A stretch of 64,000 nt of DNA from Artemia franciscana (GCF_032884065.1 NC_088863.1:43320310-43384309); one strand, 5' to 3'; shown: positions 33,923 through 45,939, counted from the stretch's first letter. Program-made: numbers and translations. Notes: generated from the sequence alone by a model not told the origin.

Positions 33923-35772
33923 ACAGTTCATGGTAACGAACTGTAGTAAGGAGCGACCAAGCTCAATAGTAACTGGAACTCTAAAAACGGAATTTTGATA
34001 CCAATAGTTATATCAAAAGAAGACAGATCGCGGATGCGTGTTTCTTTGGGTTTTTTTTTTTTTTTTTTTTTCCCAGGGGTGATCGTATTAACTCAGTGGT
34101 CCTAGAATGCTGCAAGAAGGCTCTCTCTAACGGAAATTAAAAGTTCTAGTGCCCTTGTTAAGTGACCAAAAAAAATTTGAGGGCACCTAGGCCCCCTCCC
34201 ACGCACTTAGTTTTACCTAAGTTACGAATTATCAAAAGAAATTTGCCTCATTTTCGAAAATAGGGGGAAAACCCTCTAAAAGTCATACAATCTTAATGAA
34301 AATCACACCATCAGATTCAGCGTATTAGAGAACCTTGTTGTAGAAGTTTTAAGCTCCTATCTATAAAAATGTGGAATTTCGCATTTTTTGCCAGAACACA
34401 GATCACGGATGCGTGTTTATTTGTTTGTTTTTATTTTTGTTTTAATTCCCCAGGGGTGATCGTATCGACCGAGTGGTCCCAGAATCTTGCGAGAGGGCTC
34501 ATTCTAACGGAAAGGAAAAGTTCTAGTGCCCTTCCCTTTTTAAGTGACCAAGAAAATTGGAGGGCACCTAGGCGCCCTCCCACGCCAATTATTTTTCTAA
34601 AGTCACTGGATCAAAATTCTGAGATAGCCATTTCATTCACCTTAGTCGAAAAACCTTATAACTATGTCTTTGGGGGTGACTTACTCCCCCACAGTCCCCG
34701 TGGGAGGGGCTACAAGTTACAAACTTTGACCAGTGCTTACATATAGTAATGGTTATTTAGAAGTGTACAGACGTTTTCAGGGTGATTTTTAGGTTGGGGG
34801 GGGGGGGTTGAGAAGAGGGAGATATGTTGGGGGAACTTGGAGGAATTCCTTGGAGGAATTTGTCGTGGGGGGAAGAAAATTTTCATGAAGAGAGCGCAGG
34901 ATTTTCTAGCATTATTTAAAAAAAAAATTAATATGAAAAAGTTTTTTCAACTGAAAGTAAGGAGAAGCATTGAAACTTAAAACGAACAGAAGTTATTACG
35001 CATATGATGGGCTCACATTCTCCTAATACCCCGCTCTTTACGCTAAAGTATTTTTAGTAATTTCAACTATTTATTTTACGGCTTTTGTGATTCAGGGGTC
35101 ATTCTTAAGGAATTGGGACAAAATTTAAGCTTTAGTGTAAAGAGCGAGGTAATGACGAGGGGATGAACCCCCCTCATATACGTAATAAAAACATGAGAAT
35201 ATAAAAGTTCGTTACGAAAGCTAATTTGTAAGTTACGCATATCTTTTACTAATAAAAACATTCGTAAAAAATTAAAAGTTCTAGTTACCTTTTTGAGTAA
35301 CCAAGAAATCGGAGGGCAACTAGGCCTCCTCCCCGCTCTTTTTTCTCAAAATCATTCGATCAAAACTCTGAGAAAGCCATTTAGCCAAAAAAATAAATAT
35401 GCAAATTTCGTTTTAATTATTCATCTGTGGAGAGCCAAAATCAAAACATGCATTGATTCAAAAACGTTCAGAAATTAAATAAAAAAACAAGTTTTTTTTT
35501 AACTGAAAGTAAGGAATGACATTAAAACTTAAAACGAACAGAAATTACTTCGTATATGAAAGGGGCTGCTTCCTCATCAACGCCCCGCTCTTTACGCTAA
35601 AATTTTTTACTGTTTTAAAAAGTAGAATTGTGACAGAGTCAAACTTTAGCGTAAAGAGCGAGGCGTTGTGGAGGGGACAACATCTTTCATATACCGAGTA
35701 ATTTCTGTTCGTTTTAAGTGTTAATGTTGCTCCTTACTTGCAGTGAAAAAAAACTTGTTTTTTTTTTATTTA
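33923..35772 (+). repeat. Repeat R1 copy e, longest copy
   Basis: About 1.85 kb. Hairpin at 33924-33943 with one mismatch; a duplicated piece near 34021-34200 (the ACAGATCGCGGATGCGTG block recurs at 34388). First inverted-repeat module about 34945-35190; second module with arms 35502-35608 and 35641-35744, loop in between. Used here as the reference for R1 structure. Confidence 0.9.
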
Positions 35773-38159
35773 ATAGCAAAAAGAAAACCGATAGGGATGC
35801 TGATTGCCATTCAGTAGCTTTCGGCCTTTAAAAATGACACTAGAACTTGCAATTTTCAATCGAATGAGTCCCTCCCAACCATTTGAAGTAGATAGGAAAA
35901 AAGTTTTTTTTTCACTTTTTCGCCCCTTTTTTGGGCTGTATTTTGAAGGGAAGCAATATTTTCGTTTCTGGGGGTCCTCTTAGTTTAAGGTATCATGCAA
36001 GTTTCAAACCAATCGAAAAAAAAAAATCGGCCCTTAATTGAGCCACATTTGTTAGAGGATGGAGTGATTCAAAGCGACCAATCCTTTGAATAATGTTTTG
36101 TACATTAGTCTACTTGGCTCAAGGACATACGGCAGTAAGTTTCAAATTGATTAGGGAAAAAGTTTTTGTGGGTCATTTCTGGGCCAATAGCCCTTTCACT
36201 TACCGTATCAAAATGTCGATGGTATTTTTTACCAAGAGAATTATCCTTGAAAGTCTTATGCAACTGGACTACCGAGGTCAAATATGCCCCCTCCCCCCTT
36301 TTCCACTATAAAGTCCATCTATAAAAAATTAGCAGTTCGCATAATTTACTTACCTTAACACAGGGGCTGTAGACGTTATGTCATCCTTGGATGCTTGTTT
36401 ATTGATGTTTTCAACTATTCGGAACAAAATGAATACCTCAAAGTGTTGATCAGTTCTAAGGGGCTACAGAAAGACCGGATAATGAAAGAGGCTCTAGGGT
36501 TGGGACTGGCTGCTCTCATATCACTTTTGGCCTTTAAAAGAACCTCTAGAACTCATATTTTCCGATCGGATGGGGTTCCTCCGAATTTTCTATGACATCA
36601 ACGGTGGGGGGGGGGGTAGCTTCCCCCCTGTACGGAATAAATTCTGCTTGTTTTATGTGTTTGATGCCGTCCATTACTGTCCTGTTATAATATTCGTTAC
36701 TGTTTGTTCGGAAGCAGAAAAGGCGGTCATGTTTGGCCTTAGTCGTTTTATCAGCTAGAAGCTTCTAGGGATGGTCTTGCCAAGATATTAAAATTTTACT
36801 AAGGCTATTCACTGGAAGTGGCACGCGTAGCTGAGTAAACCAAAAGATGATATGCACGCTCGCCATTTCTCAGGAACTGCTTGAAAGATGGAGTTGGAAC
36901 TTCCAAGGAGCATTGGTTGTCAATTGAATCTCAAATCGTATATTAAGGGAGAGAGTAAAGGTAAACCGAAAAATTCCATGCATATTCAGTCATCGAAATA
37001 AGAAGGACGGAACCATTTTTGTATGTAATTAACTAAAAAAAAATTTCCACAAAATACGTTCTTCAAAGAAAAGTAAAAAGCTATATCGAACAAAAATTGA
37101 GCAGAAATAAAGTCAAATAATTTTAGTAACGTGAAACTACCACTTGTCGCAATAGGGGAAGCAATACCGCCCCCCCCCCACCATCAACAGTAATAAAGGT
37201 GTAGATCAGAGATATTCTTGACATCAAGACGGATGAGATATCAATTTCTACCAGAGTGTAATTTGCTATGTGGCAGGGGGAGGGCAACTCTCCCTCCTAG
37301 ACCTCGGTTTGCCCTCCCCAGCTGAAATTTAGTTTCTTCTAAAATATTGTCAAGACCAAGATAAACTTGCATGATTCAAGCATCAACAGAAACACATCAG
37401 TTTTTTAAGTATATATTTACCTTTATAGTGCTATAAAGTACCTTTATAGTACTAAATAGTAACTTTATGGTACAAAATGGCTCATTTTTCAGTTTTATGT
37501 AATTTTCACTTCATTTGGGAAAATTGGCTCCAACTTTGCCCCCCTCCCCCGGATTTTGACAAATTAAGCCAGTGATTTCTACCCCTCTCCCTTCCCTTAA
37601 ACTCATATTATGTTTTCTGAAGGCTCAATGAGAGCTAGGATGTCTTGACCTTAAAATGAATTATTTGAGGCATCTCCTCCCCCCCCCCCCCTATAAGTAG
37701 GAAGAAACCGACTATTACATTGCAGTTTGAATGAACGGAGATAAGAAATATTTACAAACGACACTTGCACAAAGAGTGGAGGGGGCCAAAATTCTTTAAA
37801 GGTTTTCCTTCCAGGAAAAATTGTTGACAAAAGTTTACGTTTCATCTAAAATATTTTAGAAATATTTATATTTAAAAAATACTTACTTTATAAATATTTA
37901 CATTTAAAAATATTAATTTTGTAAATATTTAATTAAATATTTTACCTCAATAGGAGTTGGACCGTGTGTACCACCTATACTACCGAACTTTTCCTGTTCT
38001 AAAGTTTTTGATGTTTAATGTCAGGTTCCCGAGGTATTTCCAGTGGACCACGCAAGCGTGCAGAAAGGGATTCAGCCTCAATTATAGATAGTCTATTCTG
38101 CGGGCATTACTAGTATGTTACGTCATTTAAAGTACCACAACATTCTCGTTTTCTTTCAG
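35773..38159. other. Intergenic sequence with degenerate dispersed repeats
   Basis: Contains two related pieces around 35815-35870 and 36515-36580 (TTTCGGCCTTTAAAA / TTTTGGCCTTTAAAA followed by CTAGAAC), C and G homopolymers (37169, 36604, 37678) and AAATATTTA clusters at 37858-37935. No coding exon recognised. It precedes the ABCG gene, so a promoter may lie here, but no TATA or initiator can be singled out. Confidence 0.5.
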
Positions 38160-38271
38160 CATCTATTACAATGGAAGCGTATCAATTGTGAAAACACTAG
38201 TGTTAGTTGCTATCGCAGCTTGGTAACGTAGATCTAGCTAGTTTTTTTCCCCGGTTTGTGAATTTGAAAAT
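38160..38271 (+). promoter_or_regulatory. Putative 5' UTR with a short uORF, ABCG gene
   Basis: A good acceptor-like TTTTCTTTCAG ends at 38159. It is followed by a six-codon uORF (ATGGAAGCGTATCAATTGTGA is the span 38171-38191) and an in-frame TAG at 38239-38241, 11 codons before the proposed start. This fits a non-coding 5' exon or UTR. Inference only. Confidence 0.35.
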
Positions 38272-38434
38272 ATGGATGACTCGATAAGTGTTTGCATACC
38301 TCTGGTAAATGGTATCAGTGGCATTTGTTATTCATGGAGAAATCTTGATGTGAAAACTTCATCACAGAATCAAGGTTGCTGTAAATGGCTGGGTAAAAGA
38401 CAATTTGTACCACCCAAACATATATTAAAAGGAG
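38272..38434 (+). CDS. White-type ABCG half-transporter, first coding exon
   Basis: Reads MDDSISVCIPLVNGISGICY, then SWRNLDVKTSSQNQG and FVPPKHILKG. Drosophila White has the same arrangement before its ATP-binding domain (a Y-x-W-x-N segment, a variable stretch, then P-R-KHLLKN). The donor GGAG|GTATTT leaves one G; the next exon starts TG-AAC, making a Val codon and the junction HILKG-V-NGDVRRGDFLAIMG, which is continuous with the family. An in-frame stop upstream (38239) and the AAAATATGG context support this ATG. The 17.5-kb intron that follows is packed with mobile elements. Product: ABCG half-transporter, by family knowledge pairing with another half to move eye-pigment precursors (tryptophan or guanine derivatives) across pigment-granule membranes. 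Confidence 0.82.
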
Positions 38435-39080
38435 GTATTTTAGCTTTGCTTACATTTACTCATAGAACTGGTTGTGTGTTTTAATTTTGCCATTTTCATT
38501 TTTCGGTAAATAGCTCAGAAATAGACATAACTGTAGAACCAGAACTTTATTCTGGATCTAAATATAACATTTACTTGAGTCGCAAATAATTTTTACGCCA
38601 CAATGCAAACTATATAACGTAAATTTTATATATGTAGATAATTTCCCCTTGTTTTAATAAACCATAAAATCAATTTGAAGAAAAGAAGGAAGTGTGGAAA
38701 ATTCAGTGCATATATACAATTTTGGCTATATATTCTACCACTAAGAGGTAGGGGTGAAGTTCATTTGTGATACAGGTAAATATTATATTTACATTTGCAT
38801 GAAATTCTGATTCTACAAGGCTATGTCTATGTCTGAGCTATCTTAAAGCTCAGTTAATCGGAAAATTTACCCAATGTCCAAGAGGGATCATTATTTTTAA
38901 TTTAATCAAATCTGAAAAGAGCCTAAATTACTAAGGGTAACTTTGATGGACTGTGTAAAGCTTTTTCCAAGCTTTTTTTGTTGGAGTTCAGGGGCTCAGC
39001 ACATCAAGCAGGCAACTTAGGGTGAGGCTTTATGGTCATGGCCATATATGCCAAGTTTGAGATTAATTCGATAACCAATA
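38435..39080. other. ABCG intron 1, start; nothing recognised
   Basis: AT-rich sequence without a supported feature. Confidence 0.5.
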
Positions 39081-40842
39081 GATAAACATACTGTTTAGTT
39101 CATTATCAAACGCTCTTTCCAGATATTAATTAAAAAAACTTCTTCAAAGAAATAAGTTTTTCAAAGAAAATTTGAGAACTCCATCAAACCAAAAATGAGC
39201 CAAATTAGTCAAACTAGATCTACGTTGCATGGGCAACGTGAGGTGTTGCGGCAACCTTTTTTCGGCTTCGCCGAGTAAAGTGTTGCGAGAGCAACACTTT
39301 GGTTTTGTTTCCTCGCTTCGGTTAAACGCCCAGGTTGTTAATCTGTAAGGATCTTAAACATATTGTTATATTATACTGTTATATACTTAAACATACAGAT
39401 AAACATACTGTTTAGTTCATTATCAAACGCTCTTTCCAGATATTAATTAACAAAACTTCTTCAAAGAAATAAGTTTTTCAAAGAAAATTTGAGAACTCCA
39501 TTAAACCAAAAATGAGCCAAAATAGTCAAACTAGATCTACGTTGCATGGGCAACGTGAGGTGTTGCGGCAACCTTTTTTCGGCTTCGCCGAGTAAAGTGT
39601 TGCGAGAGCAACACTTTGGTTTTGTTTCCTCGCTTCGGTTAAACGCCCAAGCTGTTAATCTGTAAGGATCTTAAACATACTGTTATATTATACTGTTATA
39701 TACTTAAACATACAGATAAACATACTGTTTAGTTCATTATAAAACGCTCTTTCCAGATATTAATTAACAAAACGTCTTCAAAGAAATAAGTTTCTCAAAG
39801 AAAATTTGAGAACTCCATTAAACCAAAAATGAGCAAAAATAGAATCAAACTAGTTCTACGTTGCATGGGCAACGTGAGGGTTGCGGCAATCTTTGTTTGG
39901 CTTCGCCTAGTAAAGTGTTGCGCGAGCAACACTTTGGTTTTGTTTCCTCGCTTCGGTTAAACGCTGAAATTGTTAATCTGTAAGGATTTTAAAATAAATA
40001 CAAGGTACACCAACTCACAAAAGTTGCAAGCCCCTCATTGCAACTAGCAATAGGTGCAAAGGCCTCAGCGCTGAAGATGATTGTAGCCTAAAAGCCGATT
40101 GTTACTTACAAGTCCCCTACATGTCTTACCACTGGAACCAAATTGGTTTCACCATCAAATACACCGGAAACAAATAAAAGGTACACCAACTAGCGAAAGT
40201 TGCTAACTCCTCATTGCCGAAGATGATTATGATCTAACAGCCGGCTGTTGCTTAAAACTCCCCTATATGTCTCACAATTGGCATCGGCCTATTTTTGGTT
40301 TCAGTGTATACCTTACTACTGAAGTAGTCAACCCCTTTAAACTTTCAAACTGATATATCTCATGAATGAATTTTTCTACCAAAAAATGGATGACATATAT
40401 TTTAATCAGTTCATCAAGAGCTATCAACTGCCGTTGAAAAAATTATTCTTCTTAGTTCGAAGGTTTACTTTTTGCCGTAGGCCAAGTTTCTAACGTCATT
40501 ACTTAGAAAGGAGCAAAGGATAAGCTCTAATTTCCTTAGCAGTGAGAGAACTTTTGAAGTTTAAGAGGCACATCTGATACCATTTCTCTACCGTAATCCC
40601 ATATGCAAAAAAAAACGAATGATAAACTCAGCTGAAATCACGAACAGAAATAGGTAGAAACAATAGATTTTTGGCCCTAGGCACGAGTTTTACGAAGCTT
40701 TCCAAAATGCCAAGTCGTATTCATTAATCCGGCCTAAGGTCGATAATTTTCGTAAAAACTGCAGAGGTTAGACCCTTACCACTTTCTAGGAACAAGCTGA
40801 AATCAGGGTGCTAAAATAAAAAAAGTGTTGCTCTCGCAACAC
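39081..40842 (+). repeat. Repeat D copy 2 with a triplicated 317-bp head
   Basis: The unit starting GATAAACATACTGTTTAG occurs at 39081, 39398 and 39715 (period exactly 317). Each unit carries a cluster of short palindromes: CGTTGCATGGGCAACG, GGTGTTGCGGCAACC, CGGCTTCGCCG and GTGTTGCGAGAGCAACAC (39280, 39597, 39915). The third head continues into the D body, which ends in GTGTTGCTCTCGCAACAC at 40825-40842. Confidence 0.92.
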
Positions 40843-41175
40843 AATAAAAACTACCACAAATCAGCATCGATAAATAAATGAAACACAAAACGAGCAGAAA
40901 TTACAATAAATAGCCGAGTCAAACTCAAAACAAGCAGAAATTAGCCAGAGTATGGCTCAAAACCCCTATGCCTCTCCTAGGCCAGGACATAATTTGCACT
41001 TTACTGAAAAAATACAAATGAAGGTACTTGTTTCTTATAACCACCGCTAGATTTTGTGTGGCGAACATGAGACAATAACTGGTTTTCATGGTCTTTATAC
41101 CAGACAATATTAGGTTCGGCTCGGTGGGAAACTACATTGTAGCTATATTTTCATTACATATTTAGTTGGCCTTTC
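40843..41175. other. Unassigned spacer in ABCG intron 1
   Basis: Short sequence with repeated AAACGAGCAGAAATTA/AAACAAGCAGAAATTA pieces; no gene. Confidence 0.45.
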
Positions 41176-41202
41176 GGTTAGGTTAGGTTAGCTTAGGTTA
41201 CG
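41176..41202 (+). repeat. Short TTAGG-type tract
   Basis: GGTTAGGTTAGGTTAGCTTA and following bases: about five TTAGG units with two mismatches, the canonical arthropod telomere repeat. It lies at the 3' side of LINE-D. Confidence 0.6.
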
Positions 41203-41204
41203 TA

Positions 41205-44112
41205 TTTAATATAATGCGGTCTGGGTGGCCCTCCTTCCATAATTCTTTGTTGTAGTTCCCGTAATCTTGTTTCTAAACTACAGTATTTTCATCATATTTT
41301 GTTTTTATTTCATTAGCATTAACCAAACTTCTCTACAGAACTTGGGTGTGGTGGCTATAAGACACAAGAACCCAAATGAATTTGCACTGTCATAATTATT
41401 CCTTAAATTGATATTTATCCTTAAATTGTCAAAAGTATTGGATTTATTAAAGTTATAAAAGTGAAAACATTTTAAGTTTGTTGTTTCCATAAAGTGCAAA
41501 TTATGTTCTGGCCTTATTATCAGGAGGGATGGTCCCACTTTTAGTGGGTCGAGGCTCAGGCCTTCAAGACCCATTGCCTCTAAACCCCAAAATCTAATCT
41601 CTGTTTAAAGTTGGGGGACCAATGATGGGCTTAGCTTCCTCACCCTTACCATATATCTTGCTAGCTGTTGGATTTCTCCTTCCCTTCGATGTCCCCCAGC
41701 TTAACAATAACATTATGAAATATCTCAAGCCGGTGTCTAATCCTAGCTGGACATTCTTTTATCAGATGCCTTCTTGCTTTCACAGGGGCCATCTCGCATT
41801 TTTGGCATAATGGGGATTTAACCCTCCCTATTTGGGAAAGATGTTTCCCGAAATCTCTAATTCCTGTTATGGCTTCTGTAAGCACTCTCGTCTCGGACCT
41901 TTTCGGTCATAGAAAATGTTTAGTCAGGTTGGGATTGAACTTCGGGAGTAATTCCTTCGTTTCTATACACAACCCCTTCCTGTGCCAATTTTGTTCTGCT
42001 CTCTCATTGCTCCAACCCTTCACTGCCGCCTTCTAGCAAGTCAGAGAAATTGGAATGAAAGGATCTGGACTATAATATCCTCAGTGATGTCCCATCCTTA
42101 GCTGCTTCATCTGCCATCTCATTACCCTTAATTCCAGAGTGTCCTGGGACCCTATATCAGGGTAATTTGGTCCTTTGGATGCTAAGCTATTCAGGGCTTT
42201 GTAGCATTCCAATTCTGTCTTTTACTGGCTCTTTACGTTCTAGAGAGCCTTTAGGCGTGCTTGATTGCCAGGTAAGATACATATATCTTTTCCTATACTT
42301 CCTATTTCCAACAGTCCTCCAGCTGCCCGTTTTATTCCGAACATTTCAGCCTGAAAATCTGTAGCAAATTTTCCCATATGATAACTGATTACCTCCTTGT
42401 CCATATCAGGAGTATTCTGATATATTATTACTCCTTTCTCTGATTTTCGATCAAACTGCGAGCAATCAATCTAACGTTTTATCGCGTTACTTTGGTGGAA
42501 TAGCTCCATTTCCTGCTCCACTTCTTTTCTGTCCTTCATGACAATTTGGAATTGCCTCTCCAGATTTATTCTTGGGTTATCTTTAGGTTTCTGCAGCTCC
42601 TGGTATAGAAGTAAAGAGCTAAGGATGCCAACACGGTCTCTCCTTTTCCCATTTCGTATCTGCTGTCTTTGGGTCCATTGACTGTTTATCTGTAGCCTTA
42701 CATCCCTTTTTACTGCTTCTTCCTCTAAAAAATTTTGGTACGGTTAGAAGTCCCAAGATAAGCTCCATGGATGCTTTAGTGGTTCCATGATATGCTGATG
42801 TAATCATTAGGTATGTTAAACTTTGCGTCCTTATTAAGAGAGTTATGTGGGTCGCAATTTAAGTTGAACTAACCCAAGCCACTATTCCTTTTGACAAAAT
42901 TGGTCTAATTACTGTCTTATATAAATACATGATTTTATTGGGAGTCAAGCCCCAGTTTGTTCTCACCAGCTGTTGACACTGAATTAGGGAAGCTTCATCT
43001 TTCCGTTCATTTTTAAGACAATGAGCTTTCCAGCCCAGTTGGTAACCAATTATGACCCCTAGGTATTTCACCTACTTTTTCAGAGATAATGGGTGATCAT
43101 ATTTTATTCAAAGCAAAGGGAGCTTGCCGTTTCCTCTTTTTTGTGAATACTACTACTTCACTCTTTTCAGGTGCTAAGCGTTGTTTATGATTATGTGACC
43201 ATATTTGGATTTTGTCCAGCATGTGCTGTTCCAATTCAAACAGTGTCCTTAGACATTTTCCTCTCAGTAAGGATAGCAGGTCATCCGCATATGCCTGGCT
43301 ACATCCGAATTGCTGTTTTACTGAATTCAGCTGGCTATTCATGACCAGGTTCCACATATATGGGGATATTACATATATGGGAAGATTACCCCCCCCCCTT
43401 CCTATGGGCATCCTATCTGAACAGTCCTCGATTTTTTTTTTTTTTTTTTAGCTCAACGACGATCTGTTGATTTCTGAGCATATGAGAATTTCATTTCTGA
43501 ATCTAGTCTCGCTTCCTCCGTGGCCATTTCTATGGATCCAAAAGTAACATTATCAAATGCTCTTTTTATGTCAAGGAATATGCCGAAGGCGTGTTCTTTA
43601 CATTCTAGGGCTTACTCTACCCACCACACCAATTGGTGAAACGCAGCGTCTGTAGAACCTCCTATTTTAAAGCCCATTTAATTTTCGAATATCGTGTTCT
43701 TGGTCTCCGGAATACTTATCAGAAACCAATGTGTCAGTCGTTCCATCACTTTCAATTGAAAGAAGGTTAACTTAATTCTATAAGACTGGGGGTTTGAGTA
43801 GTCTTCTTTCCCTGGGTTAGGTATGAAAACGCCCATGGCCTTGAGCCATGTACAGGGGACATAATCCAAATTGGGGATTATCTTTGCAATATCAATATAA
43901 TAGGTTTGTATTTTCTCCCATCCTTTCTGGAGTATTATACCATATATTCTATTGGCTCCAGGGGTTTTATAAGATTGAAAATAATCCACAACTGTTTTGA
44001 ACCAGTCCTCCCTTACAATTCGGGACGCCAGCTCCTCCCCCATACTTGGGTTTATAAAATAAGCTGGCATTGGTTTATTTTCTTCAGGATCTTTTGCTTG
44101 TATTTCTAGCAT
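41205..44112 (-). mobile_element. LINE-D ORF2: I/R1-like RT with RNase H and zinc-knuckle-like tail
   Basis: Minus strand, multiple frame breaks. RT starts in 44112-43678 with TPGANRIYGIILQKGW, MGVFIPNPGKEDYSNPQSYR and FFQLKVMERLTHW. Motif A is IFLDIKRAFDNV at about 43590; SPYMWNLVMNS is followed by AYADDLLSLLRGK (motif C, intact) at 43411-43097, then YLGVIIGYQLGWKAH and IRPILSKGIVAWVS. An RNase H remnant follows (KEVISYHMGKFATDFQAEMF, about 42410-42330). Last comes a Cys/His segment, SPLCQKCEMAPVKARRHLIK then ECPARIRH (41885-41661), typical of I/Jockey/R1 C-termini. The 400 bases below 41660 are probably 3' UTR. A run of about 20 T at 43432-43450 breaks the RT. Confidence 0.85.
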
Positions 44113-44379
44113 GTGGTCCTAAGTTTCTTCTGGGTCCACTGTGAGAGTACCATCTACTCTCGCCACACTTCTCAAGTGTGCCCGGTGATCTATGCTGCTC
44201 ATATGGTCAGCTGCTCATATGGTCAGCTGCTCATATGCTGGCATCATTTCAATTTAGCTGGAACTGGAAGGTCCCGCTCCGTCCTTTGGTGGGGTAGAAT
44301 TCACGGGCTTCTTGTAGAGGGGCTTGAGGAGCGTGTGTCCTCTCATTCCAATGGGGAGTCAGAAGTTCCACTACTCCAC
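44113..44379. other. LINE-D deletion junction with 16-bp tandem repeat
   Basis: Only about 270 bases lie between the RT start and the end of ORF1, far too few for the expected endonuclease domain. They contain CTGCTCATATGGTCAG repeated about 2.7 times (44195-44239). Confidence 0.7.
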
Positions 44380-45930
44380 TTAAGGGACCAGGTCTACATC
44401 AATTACCACGTCGAGGTAGGTCTTTCCCTCCTTGACGTGAATCTTAGTCACTTCAATTTTCTCTTTTGTGAGCAAACCATTGCAGGCCACCAACAGCTCC
44501 ATTAGCTTCTCCGGTGACCCGACATTCGGATCCTCAATAGAGAAGTTTATTCTCGGAGGTGTGTCTCCTGGGGCTAGAGCAACATAACCCTGCTCAAACC
44601 CGTTCACAGACTCCTTAATCCATGATGCCGTCCTCTCATCCTGGCACCTCACTTTTATAATGTCCTCCTCCAATCTCATGGAGGCGACATCAGGTGCAAA
44701 TTCTAGATTGCCTTCCGTAAGTTTAGCCTCAATGGCTTTCATCAATAGAATGACTTCATTTTCTTAAAGGGGTTGTAAGTCATTCTTGCTTAATCTTATG
44801 GGTATGAATTTAGCTACTTCAGCAAAGTCCCCCTTTTCTCTCGGTGTCCCAGGAGCCTCTTTCCTCCTCCCATCTACCTTGGTGCGCCGTTTTACCGAAG
44901 CATCCTCCAGGGCTGTATTTTGAGACAGATTGATCTTTTCTCTCTTCTTACCCTTCGGGTGAGGGGGGTCACCAGCCAGGGACGTTTTTCCACATTCTAT
45001 TCCAGGCCCTCTCACTTAAGGTGTCCCAGGTTGTGTAGATTTCTCCTGGCGACGACCCGCCCCAAGACCCCCGGCTTCTCTCCTCTCCCTCCGGTTGAGT
45101 TTCTTTCTGCGCAGGGGCTTTTCCTAGCACTCATCGTTCTAATTTTTAACTGAGGTTGCCCCCAATTCAGGCTTGCTCTGTTCTGGGTGTGAGCGGCAAC
45201 TTGTGTTGTGCGCGCTTTTCTCAGCCTCAGAATTATTCGACCCCTCCGCCATTTCTTGCTCCGGGATCAGAGAGCCTATGATTCTCGACAAGAATTCACA
45301 GTCACTTTTCAGCCACTACTCGTCTCGTCCACCCTCATGGCCTTTGCGGATGGCTATTCATCATCCCTGATTTTAACTTTAAATTCCTTATTCTCCGTCA
45401 CATAAAAAATTTAATTTCCTCTTAGCTTTGGTTTCTAAACCGCCAATTCAGGACCCTCACTCGCAGCAAAGCATTTACAAACTCGGATCCGGCTGCGGCC
45501 TCGGGGTAGCCCCCACACGCACCCTCAACCATCCCCTCTGGTTTGCCATCCAGTGCTTATTGGATGCACGCAAGATTATTCACCGTCTGACGGGGCAGTC
45601 ACTTGAATGGTGAGCTCAAGACACGGCCCGCAGGCCTGGGCCCCTCTCTAGGCAGTGGCCTCGGACACTTCTGACTCCAGGCATAGGATTTTCTCCGTTG
45701 CCCCCCGCCATTTCTGGCTCCGGGCTTAGGATTGTCTCCGTAACCCTTCTTCATCCTTGGCTCCGGGCTTAAGATTTCACCTAGAAGGCTGTGGAGCTCC
45801 GTCACCAGCCCTAGCCCACGCATACCCCCAGAACAGGACAGCCTCCATCGCCACCCACTAAGTTTAGAGGAAAATAACGACATGGATGCATATGGCCTTG
45901 CTAGCTTGTGAATCTGCATCAGCTACTGTA
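44380..45930 (-). mobile_element. LINE-D ORF1 remnant and 5' region
   Basis: 44745-44380 reads MMKAIEAKLTEGNLEFAPDV, EDIIKVRCQDERTASWIKES and KIEVTKIHVKEGKTYLDVVI, resembling the C-terminal RNA-binding-type (DUF4780-like) domain of ORF1 proteins from arthropod LINEs. 45015-44764 is a Lys/Arg-rich linker (KGKKREKINL, KRRTKVDGRRKEAPGTP) in an adjacent frame. Farther upstream, 45640-45780 is GC-rich and holds three imperfect repeats of about 50 bp sharing TGGCTCCGGGCTTAGGATT. The higher GC than the surroundings suits a LINE 5' region. Confidence 0.7.
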
Positions 45931-45939
45931 CAGCTGAAC

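Noticed and set aside
34369..34746. 125-codon plus-strand frame
   Set aside because: Lies inside R1 copy e; the equivalent stretch is not open in all R1 copies, so R1 shows no conserved protein.
39081..39990. CRISPR-like array (three regular repeats with palindromes)
   Set aside because: The 317-bp period, eukaryotic context and absence of short unique spacers rule it out; it is a tandem duplication of repeat D's head.
44113..45613. Several plus-strand frames of 60-130 codons
   Set aside because: Antisense to LINE-D ORF1; GC-rich sequence keeps frames open by chance.
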